Assembly (NCBI GenBank): GCA_021397835.1
Contig: JAJFZO010000049.1
Span: 5,001-69,000 of the forward strand
Source: Moringa oleifera
Taxonomy: Eukaryota; Streptophyta; Magnoliopsida; Brassicales; Moringaceae
Direction of reading: 5' to 3'
DNA: 64,000 nucleotides
Position 1 is the first letter of the stretch. Every line of letters starts with the position of its first letter. A model generated the notes under the pieces. The model searched no databases, was not told where the DNA came from, and saw only the letters and a program-made list of their open reading frames with translations. A program made the position numbers and the translations under genes. Shown piece after piece: positions 1 to 8,715 of the stretch.

Positions 1-75
1 ATGCTAATGCTCAGCTTATTGCAGCCCCAAAAAAGAAGGTCTTGGTCAATGCTCATTCATTGGTTATAGTTGTAG

Positions 76-639
76 GTAAACATGACTGGCTGTTATACTG
101 ATTATATTACCAATGCCATGAAGCTTGCAGAGAATCTCTGGGAAAGAGCGCTGGTAAGTGATCTTATGTAGCGTGTACCACCTGAAGGAAATTAATGATA
201 GTTCTTGTCTTGCTGAAGGATGAGTTCTATCTTCTTGAAACAGCAATGGTCCAATGGCTTGTTAGTGCGCCACCTCAAGTTGGGCAACATGGTAACTAAC
301 TGTTTATGTATGCAAACAATTTTCAATTTTGCCCACAGGAACTACGTGATATTGCAACAACAGAATCAGTAAAGGGGAAACTCTTTTTTGTTGAATCTGA
401 CATGAAAGGACCAATGCTGAAGCTTGACAACACTGGAAAAGCTATACTCACTGTGAGTACCTTTTTAACTTGCCCCTTTCTTTTTTTCCTGGAGTCATGT
501 AACCAGTCTATTGCCTTACTGGAATGCATATAAACTCATGGTTGACGATATAGAAGCAGTCATTTATTAAGTCTGCTCCATCTTGGTCTGCTATCTCAGC
601 GAACTTCTCAAATGAAGGCCTCATTTATGTTGTCTGATG
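76..639 (+). CDS. 3' part of an unidentified multi-exon gene
   Basis: I do not recognise this protein. Four exons can be read: 76-153 (26 codons, donor GTAAGT), 219 to about 278, 339-449 (ends before GTGAGT) and about 555-639. They give segments such as KLAENLWERAL, DEFYLLETAMVQWLV, ELRDIATTESVKGKLFFVE and KGPMLKLDNTGKAILT, then a last exon ending GLIYVV and a stop. The mixed charged and hydrophobic residues look like a real soluble protein. The 5' part lies left of the window. The second donor is uncertain: the GT at 292 would put a stop into the next exon, while a weaker GT at 279 keeps phase 0. The last exon is the least certain. The gene could also be damaged. Confidence 0.5.
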
Positions 640-3010
640 TTAAAGCTTCATAAAGGCTTTCCGACGACCCTGAATCATAAAGACTTAAGTACAATGACTT
701 TCAGTAAGTTTACTGAGGAGAATCATATTTACTTGCATTATCCTGTTGAACAGGTCCTTCGTCACCTTGGCCGCATCAGTGAGACTCGAATTGGGCATCA
801 CCGCGTGTTCATACTTTTGAAACCTCACTGAACAGCCTTTCTCCCTCAAACATCTGTCCAGAGTATGCTTGGTTTTGCTTCTTTCTCTTGAAAAGTTAAT
901 GATTGCCTTTGGCAGTTAGTGAAATTTTCTAAGCAATAATCTGGTAGACAATGGCACACAGTAGCTTTCATAACCGAGTGAGAGTGTCCCAATGCAGAGA
1001 AAACAATGGCTTTCAAGACAGAGTGGGAGATGGTATTGCAGTTTGGAAGTCATCATGTCTCTTTGTTTGGAGCGCGAGTTCATTCTCTGGCCCAGCTCGA
1101 TCCATAGCTTGAGGGCTGGATCTGATCAGCTAGTGTGGATATCAGCCAACCCAGGCCGGTCTCAATTGAAACCTAAGCGAGTTTGCCTAATCTAAAAGAA
1201 GATTTTTTGTATGTCAGTGTTGCTTTTAAGATCATGTGGTCTTATGTTTGGGCTCTATGCTTTCATGAGAGAAGAAAAGGTGATCCATGGCCTCCAATTT
1301 TGGAAGTTTTGCCTATCTCTGTCTGAAGTTGCTAATTGAAACCCCATTCATAGCATTATGATTAGTGAACTTATTATTATTATTAGTTAAATATCTTCAA
1401 CAGTGCTGATGATGAACAAAAAGGCAATTACCAACTGCTCTGAAGCTTTTCTCCCATTCAAAGAACATATATAGATAAAAAAACAGCACTCTTTATGCTT
1501 ACAATGTGTAGGGATTCTTTGCTTCCTTATGGCAAAGCACAGTCATACAGTGCAAATGCAGTCTAGCATTTGATTTGTTCATTTCCATTTGTTCAAGCCA
1601 CCAACCTATGAACATGAGTTGCGTGCATGCCTCTGTCTATGTATTAATGGGAGGGTCATGAGTTGATCATTTTGAATTATTTCACAGTTAAGGCCCATAG
1701 TTTACAAGGTCCAAGACGGTTTCTTTTCATGTCTTTAGCTTCTTCTGCACCGTGATAAACCCTTCGTTTACCCCGGAAGAACTGTAGAAAACTATTCCTG
1801 TCTTTGGATTATGATTCATGTTACCGCAAAATTCTAGAGTAATATGTTCAAAGAAAACTTTATCAAAAATAAGGCCAAAATTAATGTGGAAGTTTTCACT
1901 CTAAGAAACTGCTAGGTACACTTAGTAAAACATAAAAACCTTAATTTCAGGCCATCCCTAATTTAGCACCAAATCATGAATCAACTCCATATGTAGCACA
2001 GGCAACAGAGGTAATGCTAAAATAACAGCCTATGATGATTATTTGATCAAAAGCCCTAAGAATAGGATTGATTATAATACAATAGTTGGCTCCCTTGAAA
2101 GTAAATTGCATTATATTCTTTAAATTGCTAAAATTCATAGCAATTAATGTTTAAGACTTTCACATGCATGTTTCACTGTTTATAGACATTAACTTTGTAA
2201 GTGAAATAGACTTTTTGAAATAAACTTCATTGAGCCATATCGAACAAGACAAACAAGGAGACGGAATAAACCCTAAAAAATTGAAGTTCACATGGGTCTT
2301 TGGAAGAATTGTGAAACAAAAGCTTAATTAAAAATGCAAAGACCCGAGAATCAAACTTCTTTCCTTTATACGTAACATTATCTAGCAATGATCAAGCCAC
2401 CGAAATCATGAGATTTTGTGCTTGCCAGCAAAATCTTGACTCTTGTGATGCATTTACTTGAACTTTATGTAGCAATGAAGCTACCAATGCGTGAGATTTT
2501 GCGCTTGATTTTATTGTTTTTAATTAAGGCCACAAAGTATGGATAAGCAACTGATCAGCACTAAGGCTCTTAAGCTGATCAGACTTCCAAGTGCCGACTT
2601 GCTTTAGCTGGTTGGTTCTCTACTTTTTTGCAAGAGTTGGCCCCAGTTTTCTATTTTCATTTGGACACAGTAACCTCTGGTCGGGGGAGTAAAGACACAA
2701 TGATATGAAGGCTGAGTGAAAATCCTTAGTAATGGCAGACAGGCCTAGAATCCCAAATGGAAACTTTATAGAACTACTGTACATGTATATCCTTCTCGTG
2801 ATGCAACAATTATTGAAAGAATATCTATTATATGGTAACGGTACTGTTGCATGAATGATCTCTATCAATAGAACGAAGAAACTAAATATTATTTATGCCC
2901 TATTTTGTCCAAGTTGCACACCGCCAGCCAGCTAGGGCTAGATTTGATCTAAACCAATGGGCTCACATGGGTTATTCTTTGTTTTTTCAATTAAAATCCT
3001 GGATATGTCA
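640..3010. other. intergenic, no gene seen
   Basis: The stretch begins with probable 3' untranslated sequence of the left-edge gene. The short open frames at 637-831 and 992-1195 have no recognisable protein features. The rest is ordinary AT-rich spacer leading into the promoter of the gene at 3132. Confidence 0.5.
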
Positions 3011-3021
3011 TAAACTCCATC

Positions 3022-3028
3022 TATAAAA
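3022..3028 (+). promoter_or_regulatory. TATA box of the 8-cysteine protein gene at 3132
   Basis: TATAAAA lies about 105 bases before the start codon, a normal distance for a short plant leader. Confidence 0.6.
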
Positions 3029-3131
3029 TCCCTCACCTCGTTTCATTGTAGTCACCATCTGAAACAAAGCCTTAGACGCAACAAAAAATTCTTCTCCTTG
3101 CAGCCTTTGAGATCGATCCAAGTGTCTCAAA

Positions 3132-3527
3132 ATGGCTTCTAGGGCAACCGCAGTCACTGCTTTTCTCCTCTGCTTGAACCTGCTCTTCTTCAGTATGGTG
3201 AGCGCTTGTGGCTCTTGCTATCAACCACCCAAGATCCCTCACTACCCACCGAAGCAACCAGCCATGCCCAGTTGCCCAAGAGACACCCTTAAGCTAGGGG
3301 TCTGTGCTAACTTGTTGGGCAACTTGCTGAACCTTGTTGTGGGTACCCCACCGAAGACACCATGCTGCCCTCTCCTTCAAGGTCTTGCCGATCTTGAAGC
3401 TGCTGTTTGCCTTTGCACTGCCCTTAAAGCCAACATTCTGGGCATTCACCTCAACATTCCACTCTCCTTGAGCTTGCTCTTGAACTACTGTGGAAATGGT
3501 GTTCCACATGGCTTCCAATGCGCCTAG
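3132..3527 (+). CDS. 14 kDa proline-rich / hybrid proline-rich 8-cysteine protein (DC2.15, EARLI1 type)
   Basis: Small secreted cell-wall protein of the 8-cysteine motif family, related to lipid-transfer proteins. Single exon, 131 residues, the usual size. Residues 1-25 form a signal peptide (hydrophobic TAFLLCLNLLFFSMVSA). A short proline-rich linker follows (YQPPKIPHYPPKQPAMP), then the 8-cysteine domain to the C-terminus with the order C, C, CC, CLC, C, C (CPRDTLKLGVC, PCCPLL, VCLCTALKAN, NYC, FQC). The linker carries an additional CGSC pair just after the signal peptide. Family members act at the wall-membrane interface in cold or pathogen responses or in cell extension; which applies here cannot be read from sequence. 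AATAAA signals lie at about 3734 and 3762. A paralogue converges on it from 5159. Confidence 0.93.
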   Translation: MASRATAVTAFLLCLNLLFFSMVSACGSCYQPPKIPHYPPKQPAMPSCPRDTLKLGVCANLLGNLLNLVVGTPPKTPCCPLLQGLADLEAAVCLCTALKANILGIHLNIPLSLSLLLNYCGNGVPHGFQCA

Positions 3528-4745
3528 ATTGCTCAGTTTCCCTCAAACTTTGTTTTCCACTTTTGATCACGTTGATTTTGATGGTGCTTCTTTTTCTCTA
3601 CTTTCATTTGTTTCTCTTGTGTTCTCATGGATTTAGTTTGAGGTACGTGGTTTCTCTTCTAGTACATAGCTTATGTGCTTGAACACCTCCTTGTTGCCCT
3701 TCTCAGCATCAAAGGCCTTCCACATTCAAACTGAATAAACAAGGCCTGTCATTGCAGAAGGAATAAAATCTCCTATTTTTTTTTTTTTATTGTAACCACT
3801 CAGTACTACTCTTCATAGATTAATTAATTTGCTAATCTTGTGAACTTGTTTCGATCCGATTATTCTTATGGATGATACCTATTTTACATATTCTTATGAT
3901 CAGTTCACACGGATTTGATTCAACATTAAATAGCAATTCTTATGATGTTAATTTATCATTGTCTTAATGAAAAGTTACAAATTTAATTTTAGAAAAACAG
4001 TCTTTATATATATTCATGACATACTAACGGATTTTTTGATAGTCAATAATGGTTGTATATTTATAGATGAACTAAAAAGTTCTATTACCATATAGCTATT
4101 TGTGTACATATATTGACCAAGTTTGTAATTCGTCCAAAGTGATACTTAACCTTTGTTAAGGACTTGAATATGTTATATATGGTGAATTTTATTACGTTTA
4201 ATTACCTAGAGAAATACAGTTTCATTTCTAGTTGAAATTCATGAATCTTTCCCTACTTTTCTTTTTCCAAAAAGAAAACTTTGAATGAGGGATGATATGA
4301 AAAATGCCAAAACGGATGGAAACAAAAAGAGTTCACATGCTTTTTGTAAAGACTAAAAAGGCAAAAGCCGACAATAGAAATGAAGTAGTCATGATAGAAC
4401 AATTGAACAATTACACAATGCCTGGCTGTAGTCCATGATCTTAACAATTCAAAACTGCACATCCTCTATCTTATTGGCGTATACGAAGCCAACGATCATG
4501 TACTATTAGCCATCAACCCATTGTCTACATTTTCACATTGGACAAAAACAATGAGTTTAATTAACGGAAATCGTGGCATTTGATCAACCTTAATCATGAT
4601 CACTGAAAATAGAAAAGATACAAGTACTGTTGATAGTAATTTCCTGGATAATAAGCTTGACAATCTACAAGAACCAACTGGGTTAATTCGTTTCCTTAGA
4701 AAAGATGAAACTCTTTGCTTCTTCTACTTGCAGAGGGACCAACGA
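3528..4745. other. 3' flank and spacer between the two 8-cysteine genes
   Basis: Contains 3' untranslated sequence of the upstream gene (AATAAA at about 3734 and 3762), a poly-T run near 3780 and AT-rich spacer. No credible gene is seen; the reverse 69-residue frame at 4253-4462 has no protein-like features. Confidence 0.6.
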
Positions 4746-5159
4746 TTAAGGAGATGTCAAGGGACATATAAAGCCTTCAGGGATCTTCTTGCCGCAGGCA
4801 TTCACCAGCAAACTTAGGGCAATAGGTACATCCAGCTTGATGACTCCCAATACATTGGCCTTAATGGCAGTGCATAAACACAGAGCAGCTTCAAGATCAG
4901 CCAGACCTGCAATCAACGTGCAGCATTGCTCGCTGGGTTTAGAACCTACAACCTCATGAACCAACCCTAACCAGCTCCCACAAACACCGAACTTCAAGGT
5001 ATCTTTAGGGCACTTGCTGGGCTTATGAGGGACTGATGGAGGAGAAGAAGTGTTTGGAGGACATGGGAACTTGTGATGGCCGGATGAAACACAAGTGAGG
5101 AACATGATATTAAGCACCAGAAAGAGAGCAGATGCAGCCTTAGCAACCCTAAATGCCAT
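4746..5159 (-). CDS. 14 kDa proline-rich / hybrid proline-rich 8-cysteine protein, second copy
   Basis: Single exon, 137 residues. A signal peptide covers about residues 1-26 (ALFLVLNIMFLTCVSS). A short His/Pro-rich linker (GHHKFPCPP, SPPSVPHKPSK) precedes the 8-cysteine domain: KCPKDTLKFGVC, QCCTLI, LCLCTAIKAN, NACG, FIC. It is a secreted wall-associated protein of the same family as the gene at 3132 and shares the GLADLEAA and LCTA.KAN blocks with it. The linker differs and has one extra cysteine (FPCPP). TATATATA lies at 5225-5232, about 70 bases upstream. The two genes are tail to tail, so they arose by an inverted duplication or a tandem duplication with later inversion. Confidence 0.93.
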   Translation of the reverse strand: MAFRVAKAASALFLVLNIMFLTCVSSGHHKFPCPPNTSSPPSVPHKPSKCPKDTLKFGVCGSWLGLVHEVVGSKPSEQCCTLIAGLADLEAALCLCTAIKANVLGVIKLDVPIALSLLVNACGKKIPEGFICPLTSP

Positions 5160-5224
5160 TCTTCCTTATTGCCAGAAACTATGGTCCGTTCTCACAATGC
5201 AATGAATCATATTTGACACATAGA

Positions 5225-5232
5225 TATATATA
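5225..5232 (-). promoter_or_regulatory. TATA box of the 8-cysteine gene at 5159
   Basis: TATATATA on the reverse strand, 66-73 bases before the start codon. Confidence 0.55.
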
Positions 5233-5399
5233 GTTGGTATGATGAAGTAGTGGCTGATATTAGAACATGGATGGATCTTGATGAAGATCTCAGAGAGGTT
5301 TTATCTTTATCAGCGTACATGTGATCGATAGTCTTTTGTCCATGCTCTGAGTAACCATGTTCTGTGGTTGATATATAGTAGCCATAAATATAGGTCCCA

Positions 5400-5770
5400 T
5401 AATCTTACACCACATTTGCATCTATATGTTATAATTTGACTTCTGTTTTTAATCTGAATTTATGCTCAATTTTTTAATAGCATTAAAAAATAATTTAATA
5501 TTTAATAATATGAATAAATAAATAAAATTTTTATAATTAGTTTTATTAAATTATGATATGTTATAGTTTATATAGAAAATAAAAAACTTAAAAGATAGTT
5601 TTGTTTATTTTGTTTTTTTGGGGGATCATTAGATAATAAAAATGGGTTGAAGGCAGGACGACACTACAGTTTGAGCCTGAAGCCCAGAAGGAAGATTTGG
5701 GCTGAAAAGAACTGACAAGATAATGACAAAATTTTGGATGACGTGGTAGAACTCTGGCCTGTGATTCTTT
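5400..5770. other. AT-rich spacer
   Basis: Very AT-rich sequence between divergently transcribed genes. No gene seen. Confidence 0.5.
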
Positions 5771-5777
5771 GTTAGAC

Positions 5778-5783
5778 CACGTG
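5778..5783. promoter_or_regulatory. G-box / ABRE core (CACGTG) upstream of micro-protein gene
   Basis: The palindrome CACGTG sits in the context CCACGTGGC, the classic plant G-box for bZIP and bHLH factors, about 350 bases before the start codon at 6131. TGGGCC-type site II motifs follow at about 5838 and 5901. Function is inferred from the motif only. Confidence 0.4.
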
Positions 5784-5991
5784 GCATTATCTCGTTTGTT
5801 GCGCTTTCAGAAGGAAGATCCTTCGGATCTTTGGTGGGCCCAGGTGCTAAATTGATTGCCCAAATTAAAACATTTTTTTTTTAAATCGGGTCTTTGGTCT
5901 TTGGGCCTTGGAGAGGGGGTTAGTCCTCCTCTGTTGTAGTCTAGGCTTGGCCGTCACGGCAAGAACAAGGAGAGTTCCTTTCAATTTAACC

Positions 5992-5998
5992 TATAAAT
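5992..5998 (+). promoter_or_regulatory. TATA box of the micro-protein gene at 6131
   Basis: TATAAAT about 135 bases before the start codon. A pyrimidine-rich leader follows. Confidence 0.5.
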
Positions 5999-6130
5999 CT
6001 CTCTTCAGTCTTCTCCTTCTTTTCAATCAAACAAGGGAAAGCACAGTCATCGTCTGTCTCTTGCTTTCTGGTTTCGCGTTTTCAAGCAGAGAGTGAACTC
6101 TTCCTCTCATCTAGTTGTATAAACCAAAAC

Positions 6131-6334
6131 ATGAGTTACATGAAGACTGGTTTTACGTTTCTGTTGGGGGCCATGACTGGAGCCATTGTTGCTCGAGGAG
6201 CTCAACGCTGCAAACACCATGAGAATCGCCGACGTTGGGTGCACTGCCCGCGCGAAGGGCATGAGAAGAAAGCTGCTGCGCCAAGTGAGCCAACGGTGGA
6301 AGTATACACAACCCCAGCGCTCGCGAATCATTAG
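6131..6334 (+). CDS. 67-residue single-pass micro-protein, possible divergent STMP1-like paralogue
   Basis: A short single-exon frame starting MSYMKTGFTFLLGAMTGAIV. Residues about 7-21 form one hydrophobic helix with small-residue spacing (LLGAMTGAIVARG). A basic, histidine-rich segment follows (RCKHHENRRRW) and then a Pro/Ala-rich tail. The N-terminal plan (short start, aromatic-hydrophobic stretch, LG.MTG / LGTISG) matches the micro-protein 1.2 kb downstream, but the AQNY..PN motif of STMP1 proteins is missing. A well-placed TATA box, a G-box and site II motifs upstream support a real gene. Likely an inner mitochondrial or other membrane micro-peptide; function unknown. Confidence 0.6.
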   Translation: MSYMKTGFTFLLGAMTGAIVARGAQRCKHHENRRRWVHCPREGHEKKAAAPSEPTVEVYTTPALANH

Positions 6335-7430
6335 CTCATTAGCTGCATAAACCCGTCTGGTTATGCTACTAATGGCTACATCATCAATGTTAGCTGTCTT
6401 GCCTGTATGGTTCTCCCTGTAAAATGTAATGGTTAGATCTTAGAATTGTGTGTCTGTATCAGTGGAGAGATCATGGTTTACTACACAGTTGTTAGAGATG
6501 GAATCCATTTGATCCTTCTCATTTTCTGGGTTGATTTGTTAGTCAATACTCAGCATTTTCTCAGCAGATTAATGTATACAGATGATTTTCATTATATATG
6601 CGTGTGTGAGGAAGAAAACTATACCTGGCTACTGGTATGATTCCTGGGCAGAGAATCCAGCTCTTAATTTCGTAGCTCGAACGAGCTTGGTGACAAGAGC
6701 TCTGAAGCATGAAACCATGTCAGAAACAGACAAACCCTGTTAAAAGATTCCGACATGGCTAAATGATCAAGGCATCTCTGTAGTTAATCCAACACTAACA
6801 ATGAAGATAATGCTTGTTTGCTGGTATTAAATACTACTTTAACACTTTTTGGGTTCCCTAGAATGGAAAGGACAGATCCAGGTGGCTTAACCAAATGCAA
6901 TTTCTCTGTGGTATGCCCTTCCATCAGATTAAGATTTCCCATTAACAAAAATTGTAATGATTTTTTTATTAAAAACTTACAATTTATAAATTAATGTGAA
7001 AAATTAATTTTTCTTTTAATACAAATTATTGTATATCAATATAACTCAAAGAAATTAATACAATTCATAATATCAGATTGGGACCCAATCTTCCTATTTG
7101 ACAGGCGATGGGCCAGACTGTCCGTTCTCTACTTATGATGACCGAGGCTCACATCATCATTGGACGAAACAAGCAGGCGCTAGGAACCCAAATTTTGGTG
7201 GGCTCAGGCCCCACCAAGGCAAGACACCACTAGTAGGCACTACGGAGAGGGATCCACGTACCTCTTTTGTAAATTAATGGTCCGTCACATTTTAAAATTG
7301 TCTATGATCTTAAATATTACGGAAATTACTTAGCCGAGCGGGGTTGACCCTTGGCAAGGGGGTCACCGTGCTGTAAGCTTCATTCGATGCGGAAAGGCTT
7401 GGTCATTACGAAAACTCGAGGAATACACCC
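6335..7430. other. 3' flank and spacer between the two micro-protein genes
   Basis: Holds 3' untranslated sequence, an AT-rich part near 6950-7080, and a GC-richer promoter part near 7080-7250 with a TGGGCC element at 7109-7114. No further gene is seen. Confidence 0.5.
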
Positions 7431-7436
7431 ATACAG

Positions 7437-7444
7437 TATAAGTA
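7437..7444 (+). promoter_or_regulatory. possible TATA box of STMP1-like gene
   Basis: TATAAGTA about 125 bases before the chosen start codon at 7566. Confidence 0.35.
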
Positions 7445-7565
7445 CAGTACCACCTTCATTCATTTGGAACGCTATATCTCTTTCATTCTCGCTGTAGATT
7501 CATTCCCCTCAATTTTCTCAGCATCCAAACATTGTGAATTAACGAGAGCCGAAGTAAGAGAGAAT

Positions 7566-7763
7566 ATGGGAATCATAAGAAGCACTTTCTCCTTCATGCT
7601 GGGAACAATTTCTGGCATCTACATAGCCCAGAACTACAGAGTTCCCAACGTCAGAAAACTCGCTAACAGTGGGTTCTTCATGGCCAAGCACATCGAAGAA
7701 ACCTACCGCAAACCCACCACCAACAATAGCGACGAACCTGACAACCACGATGTTTCGAAATGA
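7566..7763 (+). CDS. Short transmembrane mitochondrial protein 1 (STMP1)-like micro-protein
   Basis: 65 residues, starting MGIIRSTFSFMLGTISGIYI and continuing AQNYRVPNVRKLANSG. This is the recognisable plan of the STMP1 family: a short N-terminal membrane helix with LG...G.Y.AQNY..PN, then a soluble helix (FMAKHIEETYRKP) and a charged tail. In animals STMP1 is an inner-membrane micro-peptide linked to respiratory-complex function; the plant role is not established to my knowledge. The open frame extends upstream in phase to 7464, but the family's own start fits the methionine at 7566, with the helix placed at residues 5-20. Single exon. Site II (TGGGCC) motifs upstream are typical of nuclear genes for mitochondrial proteins. 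Confidence 0.85.
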   Translation: MGIIRSTFSFMLGTISGIYIAQNYRVPNVRKLANSGFFMAKHIEETYRKPTTNNSDEPDNHDVSK

Positions 7764-8715
7764 ATTGATCAAGCTATCGTTTTTTTTTTTTTAAGGTCAG
7801 TGTGCACTGTTTGCCCCAAATTTAAATCAGGTTTAGGACAGGGTGGCCTCAGTAGTTCAATTATTTAGCTGGTGTATTTTTTCTTTTTGTGCCTTGATAG
7901 GATATGGTCAATTCCACTGGTTACTAGTTCTCCATCTTACTTGCATACAGAGTTTCAGTTGAACATTGGATTTGCTACTCATATTGTTTGATTTTATATC
8001 TCCAATCTTCTTGTATTACTATTTGTCCCGCATTAAGTTTCATCAAGTCTGAAGGAAATCATCATTATCTAAGACTCCGATGTGGCCATTATAGTTGTCT
8101 GATATCATCATAAAAAATTACAAAATGGTGAGCTAAAAAATCAACACGATGAAACTTCGCCTTCGTCCAGACTATCCCAGGTGGTGCTTTGCAGAGTTGA
8201 CACTTTCATGTTTCTCTGCAACCAGCATGAACATGACTACTGTTTGACAGCCACAAATGAGGAGCACAAAAATGACTACTCTGTTTCTTTTTCTTTTTAT
8301 CAGAACATCACTATTCTGTTTCAGAACCAGAGACAATGTCAAAAGTAACTTTGAGCAGGATGAGAATACATTACATTGCACAATGAGGGAAATCAAAGGA
8401 GCATGTAAAACAATGGGTTTCATGCCAATGTAACAAGAACCAACTCAGTTCATCACAGTCTGCTAGCAAAGACTTCAGATGAGTCTATCTTCAAACTTAC
8501 ACAAGTGCTTGAGTCTAATCACCCACTGAACTTGAAAAACACATTCCTTCAAACTCGGACAAGTCAATCATTTGGGATTGTCAATATATAATCAGGACTA
8601 CAATTTTTACAAACTAAAAGGTAAGGTCCCAAAATGTTCAAAATTTTTGGAGCATTGCAAAAGTTTGACGCTTGCAGCCAAATAATAGACAACAGATTTC
8701 TTGGGACAGTACGCC
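7764..8715. other. 3' flanks of convergent genes
   Basis: Contains a poly-T tract near 7780, the 3' untranslated sequence of the STMP1-like gene and, towards 8715, the 3' untranslated sequence of the VAP27 gene on the other strand. No other gene is seen. Confidence 0.6.
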
